Source of the DNA: Symbiodolus clandestinus
Lineage (GTDB): Bacteria; Pseudomonadota; Gammaproteobacteria; Enterobacterales; G038960095
Reading direction: 5' to 3'
Assembly: GCA_038960095.1 (NCBI GenBank)
Contig: CP152425.1
Span: 1,054,001 to 1,118,000, forward strand
Length of the DNA: 64,000 nucleotides
Of the stretch, positions 16,308-24,335 are shown piece by piece. Position numbers and translations under genes: made by a program. The stretch's first letter is position 1; the number at the start of each line of letters is the position of its first letter. Under the pieces are notes generated by a model. The model was not told where the DNA came from, did no database searches, and saw only the letters and a program-made list of their open reading frames with translations.

Positions 16308-17459
16308 TTAGGCTGAAGTAGTTTTAGGTCGCCAGCGATCAATCCACAAGGCAAACACTCCGTTGCCAAAGACATTCGCGCTGGTGATTAACGGATCCAG
16401 CAGCATATACAGCGTGGTAATTAGAGAAAGCATTTCACTGGTAAATCCGAGATGTTTTTCCAATAGTGGTAACATTACAATAATCCCACCCCCAGGGATG
16501 GCAGCTACTGAGAATTTAGCCAGCACAAAATAGAGGGTAAACAGCAGATAGGTGAACAGCGATGGCTCGGGTAACCCGAAAACTTTGAGCAGCGTATAGG
16601 CTAAAATGGGAATGGCAAAGCAGTCCCCAACTAAATGGATATTGACCGTGGTCGAGACTACGGTTTGTACCAATGCTGGATTTTTAGCATGCCGCTGTAC
16701 TCCCATCAAGGTCAAGGGCAAGCTTGCGGCACTTGACATGCTACACAGGCCGGCAAGGGTAGCAGGAAGCATGGGTTGAATACTCTTCCAAAAGGGTAAA
16801 CGGCTCTGATGGCTGAGAAGTCGATAGTGAAATAAAATATAGCCGTATTGTGCTAAGGCAATGATAGCAAATGTTAGCCCGTACTGGTGTACCATCGTCA
16901 ATAATAGGCCATCAGCCTGTAGCTTGATGATAAAACCAGCGATAAAGAGAGGAACGACCAAGGTAATGGCGGTGAGCACGGCCTGCAGGATCTGAGTGAG
17001 CCGCTGTGCTACCAAATCAGCCAGGATTGGATAGCCGCGGGCCATTATTAAACCCACTAGGGCGCCACTTAAGAGCGCCACGTCATTGGAAAACCATTGA
17101 GGCAGGTGAAAAGACCATAGTGGCACTAAGCCATCCATCATTTGTGGAATCATCGGTAATTGATGAATCCATGGATACAACTGAGTCCCTATCCAGCCAC
17201 TGATCAAGGTAGAGAGCAGATTGGAGCAACAGACCAAGGCTATGGTAACGACTAGCAATTGGCTGGCTTGGCCTGCTAATCGCACGACTGAGGTAAATAG
17301 CAGGCCAAAAATCATTAGTGGTACCAAAAAGAGCACACCGGATTTAATCGAAAGGCTAATGCTATAAAGAAGCTGCTTTACCGGCAGCGAGAGATAGGGG
17401 TTTAATAATAGGATTCCACCTAGCAGGAGAAGCAAGGTAAGGGGCATTTTTCGAAACAT
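16308..17459 (-). CDS. DAACS-family dicarboxylate/amino acid:cation symporter, divergent
   Basis: Inner-membrane protein of 383 residues with about eight hydrophobic helices. Two family landmarks are recognisable: the Ser-rich HP1 tip (SMSSAASLPLTL near residue 240) and the helix-8 motif (DPLITSANVFGNGVFA near residue 360). The usual helix-8 pattern in this family is D-x-x-R-T-x-x-N-V-x-G-D. Here the Arg and the last Asp that contact substrate carboxylate or amino groups are replaced by Ile and Asn. The transported substrate therefore cannot be guessed from GltP, DctA or SstT. The gene is isolated, transcribed away from rimL, and has an AT-rich upstream region. It is a good candidate for uptake of a host-derived metabolite. 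Confidence 0.75.
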   Translation of the reverse strand: MFRKMPLTLLLLLGGILLLNPYLSLPVKQLLYSISLSIKSGVLFLVPLMIFGLLFTSVVRLAGQASQLLVVTIALVCCSNLLSTLISGWIGTQLYPWIHQLPMIPQMMDGLVPLWSFHLPQWFSNDVALLSGALVGLIMARGYPILADLVAQRLTQILQAVLTAITLVVPLFIAGFIIKLQADGLLLTMVHQYGLTFAIIALAQYGYILFHYRLLSHQSRLPFWKSIQPMLPATLAGLCSMSSAASLPLTLMGVQRHAKNPALVQTVVSTTVNIHLVGDCFAIPILAYTLLKVFGLPEPSLFTYLLFTLYFVLAKFSVAAIPGGGIIVMLPLLEKHLGFTSEMLSLITTLYMLLDPLITSANVFGNGVFALWIDRWRPKTTSA

Positions 17460-17672
17460 ATTGTCGGGGAATCCTTAGTTACTTTTAGGTATTGAAGCGA
17501 CTCTTGCTAAATTTGGAGAGCGAAATTATACATAGGTTTTATCAGTTAATACATATATTTAACTAACTATTAATTAAATTTATAGTTAATGCTACCATAC
17601 TGAAACTTATCAGACGAATTTTTTGGGAGTTAAGTAGGAAAGGAAATGGCGTAAAGCTGAGGTGGATTTAGG

Positions 17673-18263
17673 GTGACATCTAATGTAAGTGATGCTGCTA
17701 AAAATTTAGATCAAGCATTAATTCTGAGATCTCAGCTCAAGGTGTCCAGTGATGCCACCTTAGAAGTTATTCAGCCCTCAATGGCAGAAGCCCTATTTGG
17801 GCTTATTCAGCGTAATAAAACTCGACTATCGCTTTTTTTGCTTTGGCCACAGCAAGTGGCCAATATTCGTGATACAAAAGCTTTTATTCAGGAGCAACTG
17901 ATAGCAATGCAAAAGGGCACAGCTCAAATCTATGCCATTCATTATCAGCAAAATTATGCTGGTATATTGTCTTTTGTCACCATCAATCGACAAGAGAAAA
18001 CTGCGGAGATTGGCTACTGGCTGGATGGAGCTTTAGAAGGGAAGGGGATTATCTCTAGCGTCCTTAAGCGATTGATGGAATGTTATGCTTCTCAGGATAT
18101 TATCCAAAAATTTATTATTCACTGTCACGTCCATAACCGTAAAAGCCAGGCGGTCGCTTTACGGTGCGGTTTTCGTTGGGACGGCCTTCGATCTCAGGTA
18201 GTCAGTGGACAACAAATCGCTCAAAACCGATACGTTAGGGTATTCAACAGTAATTGCCTTTGA
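17673..18263 (+). CDS. rimL: Ribosomal-protein L7/L12-serine acetyltransferase RimL
   Basis: GNAT-fold N-acetyltransferase of 196 residues. The RimL signatures are present in order: NKTRLSLFLLWPQ near residue 50, then KTAEIGYWLDGALEGKGIISSVLK, whose (Q/E)GxGI loop binds acetyl-CoA pyrophosphate, and VHNRKSQAVALRCGF near the C-terminus. RimL acetylates the N-terminal Ser of L12 to give L7. The start is a GTG at 17673 after a TGGATTTAGG sequence; a later ATG is not seen before the conserved region. The tail after residue 175 differs from E. coli. The gene stands alone, upstream of tRNA-Val. Confidence 0.85.
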   Translation: MTSNVSDAAKNLDQALILRSQLKVSSDATLEVIQPSMAEALFGLIQRNKTRLSLFLLWPQQVANIRDTKAFIQEQLIAMQKGTAQIYAIHYQQNYAGILSFVTINRQEKTAEIGYWLDGALEGKGIISSVLKRLMECYASQDIIQKFIIHCHVHNRKSQAVALRCGFRWDGLRSQVVSGQQIAQNRYVRVFNSNCL

Positions 18264-18382
18264 CCCGCGCGTTTTCGAGGGCAAGTCAACACCAGGGAGC
18301 TCAGTAATCTATCTACTCAACAAAACAGGGTCACTGGCAGTAGCCCTGCAGGTTATTCAGGGATTAGCAACAATATTAGATG

Positions 18383-18457
18383 TGGTGGACGATGCTGGTC
18401 TCGAACCAGCGACCCCCTCCTTGTAAGGGAGGTGCTCTACCGCTGAGCTAATCGTCC
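18383..18457 (-). tRNA. tRNA-Val (anticodon UAC)
   Basis: The reverse strand reads GGACGAT for the acceptor arm, a D-arm with GCTCAGCGGTAGAGC, the anticodon arm CCTCCCTTACAAGGAGG, the T-loop GGTTCGAGACC, the complementary acceptor arm ATCGTCC, discriminator A and an encoded CCA. The anticodon TAC decodes valine. A tRNA-Val gene beside gltX is the E. coli arrangement. Confidence 0.96.
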
Positions 18458-18618
18458 ATTCTAAGTAGTCATTAGGGTGGCATTATAGAGCCTATTGTCC
18501 AGGAGTCAACTGATTAGATGCCAGAATTTAGGACCAATTATTAGAAAAATTAGGATGCTGTCCAAAAGTAATTCACCTACAATAGAGCTATTTATTTCTA
18601 AAATATTCCGTGATAAAA

Positions 18619-20058
18619 ATGGTAAGAACTCGTTTTGCCCCTAGCCCTACTGGCGATCTGCATATCGGCGGTGCGCGTACCGCCTTATACGCTTGGCTAT
18701 TTGCTCGGCATTTTGGCGGGCAATTTATTCTGCGTATTGAAGATACTGATCAAGAACGCTCTACACAAGCAGCCATTGACGTCATCTTAGAGGGGTTACA
18801 ATGGCTCGGTTTAACCTGGGATAAGGGACCTTACTATCAGAGTGAACGGTTTGCTCGTTATCAGCAACTGCTGGAGCAATTGCTGGCCGATGGTTCTGCC
18901 TATCGCTGTTACTGCACGCCTGAACGGTTAACTGCCTTGCGTGAGCAGCAGAAGCAACGTGGCGATAAGCCACGCTACGATGGGCATTGTCGCAATCTTT
19001 CCGCTCACCCTACCGAAAAAGGTTGCTTCGTCATCCGCTTTCGCAATCCGCAGCAGGGCGAGGTTAGCTTCCATGATCAGGTTCGGGGTCCTATTACCAT
19101 CAGCAATGGTGAACTCGATGATTTGGTGTTATGCCGTAGCGATGGTTCACCCACCTATAACTTTTGTGTGGTAGTTGATGATTGGGATATGGAGATTACC
19201 CATGTGATCCGCGGTGAAGATCATATTAATAACACGCCACGCCAAATCAACCTACTGCAAGCCTTGGGGGCGCCCATCCCCCAATATGCCCATCTATCAA
19301 TGATTTTAGGGAATGATGGCAAAAAATTATCTAAACGCCATGGTGCAGTGAGTGTTCTGCAGTATCGCGATCAGGGCTATTTACCTCAGGCATTACTGAA
19401 CTATTTGTTACGGTTGGGTTGGTCACACGGTGATCAGGAAATTTTTTCCTTAGAGGAGATGCAACAATGGTTTACTTTGGAAGCGGTGAATCGTTCGGCT
19501 AGTGCCTTTAATCCAGAAAAATTACTCTGGTTGAACCATCATTACCTAAACCAATTGTCTACAGACAGCCTTGTAGCACCACTGGCTTGGCAGCTACAGC
19601 AGCAAGGGATTGAATATCAGCAGGGTGTAGCACTGACTGATATCTTAAAGCTGATGGTCCCTCGCCATCAGCGATTAGACCAATTAGCTGCCGCTAGCCA
19701 CTATTTTTTTGGCGAACAAATTAGGTTTGATCCGCTAGCTGCTCAGCAACAGCTAGTATCGGTAGCACAGCAACCGTTATCTTTGGTTTACCAAAAACTG
19801 TCAGTCTTACCAGATTGGCAGGCTGCAGATATTCGACAAGCTATCCAGCAGGTTGCGGCTGAACTATCTGTTGGCCTGGGGAAGGTGGCGATGCCATTAC
19901 GAGTAGCGCTCACCGGCGGCTTACAATCACCGGCGATTGAGCAAACTCTTCAGGTGTTAGGCCGTTCAACAAGCTTGAAGCGTGTTCAGAATGCTTTAGC
20001 ATTGATTGAGGCGCAAACCGCAGTTGAGCAGCTAGCTTCTGGCTCTCCTTTAGGTTAA
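18619..20058 (+). CDS. gltX: Glutamyl-tRNA synthetase
   Basis: Class I aminoacyl-tRNA synthetase of 479 residues; a GTG at 18610 would add three. HIGH-type signature is PTGDLHIGGARTALY near residue 10, and the KMSKS-type signature is KLSKRHGA near residue 240. A Zn-binding Cys cluster YRCYCTPERL lies near residue 100. The Rossmann core continues with RIEDTDQERS and RGEDHINNTPRQ. The C-terminal anticodon-binding helical domain is complete. It charges tRNA-Glu for translation and tetrapyrrole synthesis. It stands next to, and divergent from, tRNA-Val, and tusE follows within six bases, so they may share a transcript, which is not the E. coli arrangement. Confidence 0.96.
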   Translation: MVRTRFAPSPTGDLHIGGARTALYAWLFARHFGGQFILRIEDTDQERSTQAAIDVILEGLQWLGLTWDKGPYYQSERFARYQQLLEQLLADGSAYRCYCTPERLTALREQQKQRGDKPRYDGHCRNLSAHPTEKGCFVIRFRNPQQGEVSFHDQVRGPITISNGELDDLVLCRSDGSPTYNFCVVVDDWDMEITHVIRGEDHINNTPRQINLLQALGAPIPQYAHLSMILGNDGKKLSKRHGAVSVLQYRDQGYLPQALLNYLLRLGWSHGDQEIFSLEEMQQWFTLEAVNRSASAFNPEKLLWLNHHYLNQLSTDSLVAPLAWQLQQQGIEYQQGVALTDILKLMVPRHQRLDQLAAASHYFFGEQIRFDPLAAQQQLVSVAQQPLSLVYQKLSVLPDWQAADIRQAIQQVAAELSVGLGKVAMPLRVALTGGLQSPAIEQTLQVLGRSTSLKRVQNALALIEAQTAVEQLASGSPLG

Positions 20059-20063
20059 CCATA

Positions 20064-20396
20064 GTGACTATCGTTAATGAGTCGTTGCTAATGGCCACTG
20101 ACCCTCAGGGATACCTTAAAAATCCTCAGGCTTGGAATCAAACATTTGCCGAAGCCTGCTCTGCTGAGGAGGGCATTAGTTTGACGTCGGCTCATTGGGA
20201 GCTGCTCTATTTTTTGCGTGAATTTTATCAGAAATATCATACCTCACCCTCTATGCGCTTATTGGTCAAAGCTTGGCAACAGAATCATGGTAAGACCAAG
20301 GGCAGCAGCCATTACCTTTATTCCCTATTTCCTAAAGGACCGGCCATTCAAGGAAGTAAAATTGCGGGCTTACCAAAGCCGGTTAACTGTTTATAA
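20064..20396 (+). CDS. tusE: Sulfur carrier TusE (DsrC family)
   Basis: Cytosolic sulfur-relay protein of 110 residues. The DsrC-family C-terminal arm is intact (KIAGLPKPVNCL), with the persulfide-carrying cysteine second from the end. The helical part is seen in GISLTSAHWELLYFLREFY. TusE takes sulfur from the TusBCD complex and hands it to MnmA for 2-thiolation of tRNA wobble uridines; the sulfur originates from IscS, which is in this window. The GTG at 20064 is the best start, since the first 22 residues align with E. coli TusE (109 residues). It follows gltX closely and precedes hspQ. Confidence 0.92.
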   Translation: MTIVNESLLMATDPQGYLKNPQAWNQTFAEACSAEEGISLTSAHWELLYFLREFYQKYHTSPSMRLLVKAWQQNHGKTKGSSHYLYSLFPKGPAIQGSKIAGLPKPVNCL

Positions 20397-20486
20397 GCAG
20401 AGAAATCTGTTCTCTTGAAAATGGATAATTTGCTACCATATTAAAAAGAGGATGAGCGCTGCTTACTACCCATTCAGGAGATTGTC

Positions 20487-20804
20487 GTGATTGCAACTAA
20501 ATTTGATATCGGGCAACAGGTGCGGCATAAAACATTTGGTTATTTGGGTGTCATTGTCGATGTTGATGCAGAATTTTCATTGAGTGTATCAAAAACTGAG
20601 TCGTTAACTATTGAAGATAGTGTGCGCCGAGCACCTTGGTATACAGTGGTTACTGAGAATAATCAGGGCGATGCCATTCAAGCCTATGTAGCTGAAATGC
20701 AATTAGATAAAGAGCTATTCCCAGCACATCCAGAGCAGCCGATACTGGATGATTTTGCGAATGCCATACAGACACAATTGCGTAATCCACAGTTGCGTCA
20801 TTAA
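20487..20804 (+). CDS. hspQ: Heat-shock/hemimethylated-DNA-binding protein HspQ
   Basis: YccV-family protein of 105 residues, as in E. coli. The N-terminal segment KFDIGQQVRHKTFGYLGVIVDVD and the core RRAPWYTVV, then YVAEMQL and HPEQPILDDF, match the family along its whole length. HspQ is a heat-inducible protein known as a specificity-enhancing factor and substrate of Lon, and it affects DnaA stability. Start is an ATT or GTG-type codon at 20487 after CAGGAGATT; the codon reads GTG. It is followed by a strong bidirectional terminator. tusE and yccA lie nearby in E. coli too, with rlmI and yccX between; those two are missing here. Confidence 0.92.
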   Translation: MIATKFDIGQQVRHKTFGYLGVIVDVDAEFSLSVSKTESLTIEDSVRRAPWYTVVTENNQGDAIQAYVAEMQLDKELFPAHPEQPILDDFANAIQTQLRNPQLRH

Positions 20805-20850
20805 AGGAAATTGATATTAGGGGGGGATTTTTAATGAATGATTATAGCAA

Positions 20851-20886
20851 GAGTTAAAAAGGGCGCTTTAGCGCCCTTTTTAACTC
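20851..20886. terminator. Bidirectional intrinsic terminator hspQ/yccA
   Basis: A perfect 16-base inverted repeat (GAGTTAAAAAGGGCGC and its complement) with a TTTA loop. It gives a GC-rich stem flanked by A and T runs that serve as U-tracts on either strand. It lies exactly between convergent hspQ and yccA. Confidence 0.93.
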
Positions 20887-20897
20887 GTTAACCATGC

Positions 20898-21560
20898 TTA
20901 CTGCTCACGGCGTAGGCTACCAAGGAGATGAATTAAGCTAATAAATAGGTTGTATATTGATACGTACAGCCCGATGGTTGCACGGATATAGTTGGTTTCC
21001 CCTCCGTGGATAATAGCACTGGTTTGTGAAAGAATAATGCCGGAAGAGAAGAGAATAAATAGAGCACTAATGGCTAACGAAAAGCTGGGTATTTTCAAAA
21101 AGAGGTTAGCAAGCATACTAATCAGAAGTACAATAGCACCTGCCGTTAGCATTCCACTGATAAAGGACATATCTTTTTTCGTGGTTAATATATAGGTCGA
21201 GCAGCCAAAGAACACTAATGAGGTACCACCTAAAGCCGTGATGATGATGTCACTGGCCCCGTTAAACCAGAGTTGCCCAACCCCTGGTCCAAGACCATAA
21301 CCCACAAAGCCGGTAAAAGCGAACGCCGATAGAATGCCATAACCGCTGTTAGCGGTGGCTTGGGTTAAGAAAAGTAAGCCATAGGAGCCAGCAAGAAACA
21401 GAAGCGGATGAAGGGATGGTAGTCTAAAAAGTGCACTACACCAAGCAGCAAGTGCTGAACAGGCCAACGTCATAGCAAGCAAACCATAGGTGTTTCGCAA
21501 CACTCGGTGGCTACTCAATAGCGAGGAGCTTCTTGCAGAAACAATGGTATTTTCCATCAT
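20898..21560 (-). CDS. yccA: FtsH modulator YccA (Bax inhibitor-1 family)
   Basis: Inner-membrane protein of 220 residues with seven hydrophobic helices, matching E. coli YccA (219). Conserved stretches are SSHRVLRNTYGLL at the start, AFAFTGFVGYGLGP in the middle, and IIHGGETNYIRATIGLYVS with the family's buried charged residues at the end. YccA is both a substrate and an inhibitor of the membrane protease FtsH, protecting SecY under translocon jamming. The start is one of two adjacent ATGs at 21558-21560 after GGTGAGAATA; a longer frame to 21593 has no homology. It is beside tRNA-Ser, as in E. coli. Confidence 0.92.
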   Translation of the reverse strand: MMENTIVSARSSSLLSSHRVLRNTYGLLAMTLACSALAAWCSALFRLPSLHPLLFLAGSYGLLFLTQATANSGYGILSAFAFTGFVGYGLGPGVGQLWFNGASDIIITALGGTSLVFFGCSTYILTTKKDMSFISGMLTAGAIVLLISMLANLFLKIPSFSLAISALFILFSSGIILSQTSAIIHGGETNYIRATIGLYVSIYNLFISLIHLLGSLRREQ

Positions 21561-21748
21561 TATTCTCACCTTAAATACGTTCAGGGTAAACAAAACTCAT
21601 TTTACAACAATAACCCTTGCCAATACAGAGTTTATCCTAGCACAGTTGCTAAAACTGTTATAGAACGTTTCCTAAGTTCAGGTGTTATTTTATAAGAACA
21701 AAATGACTTTACAAGTCAAGAGAAGCTGTTTATAGTGCGGCATCACCC

Positions 21749-21838
21749 GGAGGCGTGGCAGAGTGGTTGAATGCACCTGACTTGAAATCAGGCGTGCCTG
21801 CAAGGGTACCGTGGGTTCGAATCCTACCGCCTCCGCCA
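21749..21838 (+). tRNA. serT: tRNA-Ser (anticodon UGA)
   Basis: A 90-base gene with acceptor arm GGAGGCG/CGCCTCC, anticodon stem-loop CCTGACTTGAAATCAGG (anticodon TGA), a long variable arm (GTGCCTGCAAGGGTAC), T-loop GGTTCGAATCC and an encoded CCA. The long extra arm confirms class II serine tRNA. It sits upstream of yccA in the opposite direction, as serT does in E. coli. Confidence 0.97.
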
Positions 21839-21856
21839 GCTTTAGTTATAAAGGGC

Positions 21857-21960
21857 TCAATGCTGGCGTAAATTAATGATTTCTTCGTAAGAAAGCTCAG
21901 TCATTTCTTGTATTTCACCGATAGCAGCTCCTTTAGCTAGCATTTTTTAGGCTTTGTGCC
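21857..21960 (-). pseudogene. Remnant of an Rpn/transposase-like C-terminus
   Basis: The minus strand reads KMLAKGAAIGEIQEMTELS and then YEEIINLRQH before a stop at 21857. This is typical of the end of Rpn-family PD-(D/E)XK recombination-promoting nucleases. Upstream sequence is broken by stops. Only the tail is recognisable, so this is a decayed mobile-type gene. Confidence 0.5.
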
Positions 21961-22109
21961 TACTTGGCTCTGACCGTGCCTCTACCTTATCCACGAGCTG
22001 CGATTAAATAATCACACGATTCTTCAGCAACCAAATGTTCCGCCCGCTCAATATCCGAGCTTTGGCCGGCTGTTATAGTAAGCTTTAATAGCATACCCCA
22101 AGCAAACAA

Positions 22110-22240
22110 CCTTCGCATGGATTTTTGTGGAAAATCCACACAAGGACGACCTAAACCCTTTTTTCCTAGGAATCACCGTTGGCATGATGGTGAGCTCTGA
22201 CTAAGCGCCCATCAAGCATATGCTACTCGTGGTCACCATC
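22110..22240 (-). pseudogene. Remnant of an IS5-family transposase
   Basis: The minus strand gives HMLDGRLVRAHHHANG, resembling the first-Asp region of IS5-group transposases (IDSTxVRAHxHAAG), and a little further on VWIFHKNP in place of the usual GGFSTKIH. Stops interrupt the frame and the flanking parts are gone. The 21840-22290 gap holds nothing else I recognise. Confidence 0.45.
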
Positions 22241-22287
22241 TTTTTTTATGATCTTGCTTCTCTTTAATGGACACTAAGGCTGGATTA

Positions 22288-22400
22288 AGATAATAAGTGC
22301 AACATTTTAGAGGTTGAAAAAGGGTCAACTATCGTTACATTTCGGTAGCATTACCTAACTAGAATGGATGCCAGAAATGCTTAAAAGGAACCAGCACTAT
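22288..22400. repeat. IS-end-like repeat
   Basis: Starts GTGCAACATTTTAGAGGTTG and runs to a GGATGCCAGAAATGCTTAAA segment. It matches 15585-15690 over most of its length and more weakly the IS21-like ends at 34545-34630 and 27050-27125 (inverted). It directly precedes the IS30-type fragment. Confidence 0.55.
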
Positions 22401-22406
22401 TAACCG

Positions 22407-22800
22407 TTGACCGAAGGCCAACGTTACCAGATTCAAGCCCTTTATTGCAAAGGTTTTTCACAACGTGAGATAGCGAATGATATTAAGGTGCATCACAGCA
22501 CAGTATCGCGAGAACTAAAGCGCAATAGAATTACTGGCAAGAGCTACTGTGCTTCGGCGGCCACTACATTGGCAAACCACCGAAGGCGCACAGCTAAGAA
22601 GCATGCTAGGTACCACGAGCGGCATCGCCAGAACATAGCTACCGGGCTCCTAATGGGTTGGTCGCCTGAAAAAATAGGCCTCAGGATGAAGCTAGAGGCT
22701 CCCGAGCTATCTTTGAGCCATAGCACATTTATCAGCGGATAGCAGTGGATAAGGAGAACGGTGGCCAGCTACACAAGAAACTCCCCCGGTTTGGCAACCG
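22407..22800 (+). pseudogene. IS30-family transposase, truncated and frameshifted
   Basis: From a TTG at 22407 the frame encodes an IS30 N-terminus: an HTH segment (TEGQRYQIQALYCKGFSQ, then HHSTVSRELKRN) and GWSPEKIGLRMKLE. The frame is lost near 22730: a one-base shift gives IYQRIAVDKENGGQLHKKL and then a basic stretch, the expected continuation. Homology stops at about 22800, where a truncated IS4-type gene begins on the other strand. The DDE catalytic core is missing, so the gene is dead. It marks an insertion or deletion junction between two different elements. Confidence 0.85.
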
Positions 22801-22802
22801 CT

Positions 22803-23840
22803 TTTTAAGATACGGAAATAAACTTCTATTTGCCATCGGCACAAATACCATTGGACAATAACATAAGGGGTTACTTGATCGTTGAAATCAACATGAGTTA
22901 ATAACACCCATTCTATGGGGGCTTGGTTAGTTGGTGGATTCAGTTCAGTAGCAATAACAACGTATGCTTCAACGATTTCATGGCTGGTTTTTTTCCTCTT
23001 CCTATCAGGCGGATTTAACCTGACCTGAGCGGCATAAATAGCCTGCTGAACTTGGCGCCGCCCGCTATGAGTACTGGCCGGTAGTTCAAGCTCTATCGTG
23101 CCGACAGGCTGGGTATTTTTAACCATTTCAATCATTTTTAATCTTTGAAAATTACCTTTAGCGTCTAACAAGCGGCGATTTCTTATGGCACGGATTAACC
23201 AATAAGCTGAAGTGCTTTGAGTACTTGTATAAGCTTCATGGTAAAGGTCGGATAAGTCGCCTTCACGATCAGCGACTGTCACGATGCGCGTAGTTTCTGC
23301 CAATCGTGCAATTTCTTGAGCTTTTTGGTAACCCATTACCCATCTATAGCTCTCTTTTGCCTTAAACGGAATTTTATGATTTTCTCTATTTTTTTCTTTA
23401 CTGTTTTCCGAACCCCGTAACGCTTCACGTGACCAATGGTAATTATCAATTACACCTAAGCATACTCGTTTTGGCGTGACGGCTACTGTTGGGTGCAATA
23501 AAATACCTCGGTGCTTATCACCTGTCAGTGGCCCAATATCAGTACGATTCAATTGGCCTGAAAAATTTAAAGGAGTGGTATCTTGTACTATTAATACCGT
23601 TTTCTCTTGCTTTATCCTTTCCAGTATCGCCTGGCGGTGGGGAGATAACACTTTTTCTGCATTGACTTTAGCATTAACAAATAACCGGTAGGCTGCTTTT
23701 GTTTCTGCCCAACTGCCGCATGCTACCGGAATACTGGCTTGAGCATTGGCACCCAACCTATCAAGCAATGCAATGACCCGATGATTAAGTCGCTGCTCTC
23801 CTAACTCCACCGTTCCCATCTCTCTCATTGCCCAGTCCAT
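22803..23840 (-). pseudogene. IS4-family (IS50-like) transposase, C-terminally truncated
   Basis: A frame of about 345 recognisable residues begins MDWAMREMGTVELGEQRLNH and has ASIPVACGSWAETKAAYRLF, a pattern of the Tn5/IS50 branch of IS4. First catalytic Asp is in VLIVQDTTPLNFSG, the second in VTVADREGDLSDLY, and the Y-R-E-type region begins at CRWQIEVYFRILKSGC. The frame then runs into reversed IS30 sequence at about 22803 and ends there. The last part of the catalytic domain (after the Glu) is missing, so an active enzyme is unlikely. Full-length relatives have about 450 residues. Confidence 0.85.
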
Positions 23841-23925
23841 CGTATCAATACCTCAAATTCATCCATCTTAACTTGTTTATGGCGATTTTTTCAGACTGTT
23901 GATAGTTATGGGTAACGATGTGTTT

Positions 23926-24267
23926 TTACTGGACCAGAACACGCCAGATGGCCCTAGCATTATTTTTATTTCCAGTGACAAAAGGTTTTACCATTTTGGT
24001 TGCTAATAATTTAACCTGGTGGCCCAACTTAGTGAGTTCACGAGCCCAATGATGTGCACCGCTGCAGGCTTCCATTGCCACCAGGCAGGGGGTTAGATTG
24101 CTAAAATGCAATAAGAATTTTGACCGGGACAATTTTAACCGTTGAATTTTACTATCTTCGGGGTTAACCCCGTGCACTTGGAACACATTTTTAGCGATAT
24201 CAATGCCAATCACTGTTAACTTTGTGGTATCGTTCAACAGGTATCCTCCTGTTTCTTTTGAGAGCAT
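23926..24267 (-). pseudogene. IS110-family transposase, N-terminal fragment
   Basis: The fragment encodes the RuvC-like N-terminal domain of the IS110/IS1111 DEDD recombinases: VIGIDIAKNVFQVHGV with the first Asp, AMEACSGAHHWARELTKLGH with the Glu, and VKPFVTGNKNNARAIW with part of the last acidic motif, where the usual D is altered. It ends after about 113 residues, while full proteins have 300-400. The serine-containing C-terminal domain is absent. A longer frame to 24342 adds no homology. It adjoins the AT-rich orphan gene, so it may mark one edge of an inserted segment. Confidence 0.85.
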
Positions 24268-24335
24268 AACTGCTTTTGCGTTGGGCACTATGATGCCGTT
24301 GAGCAGGAGGATACACATTCCTTTCATCAATAGCA

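Noticed and set aside
18205..18426. Open frame running through the rimL 3' end into the tRNA-Val gene
   Set aside because: It overlaps a real tRNA and part of rimL in another frame and has no ribosome site.
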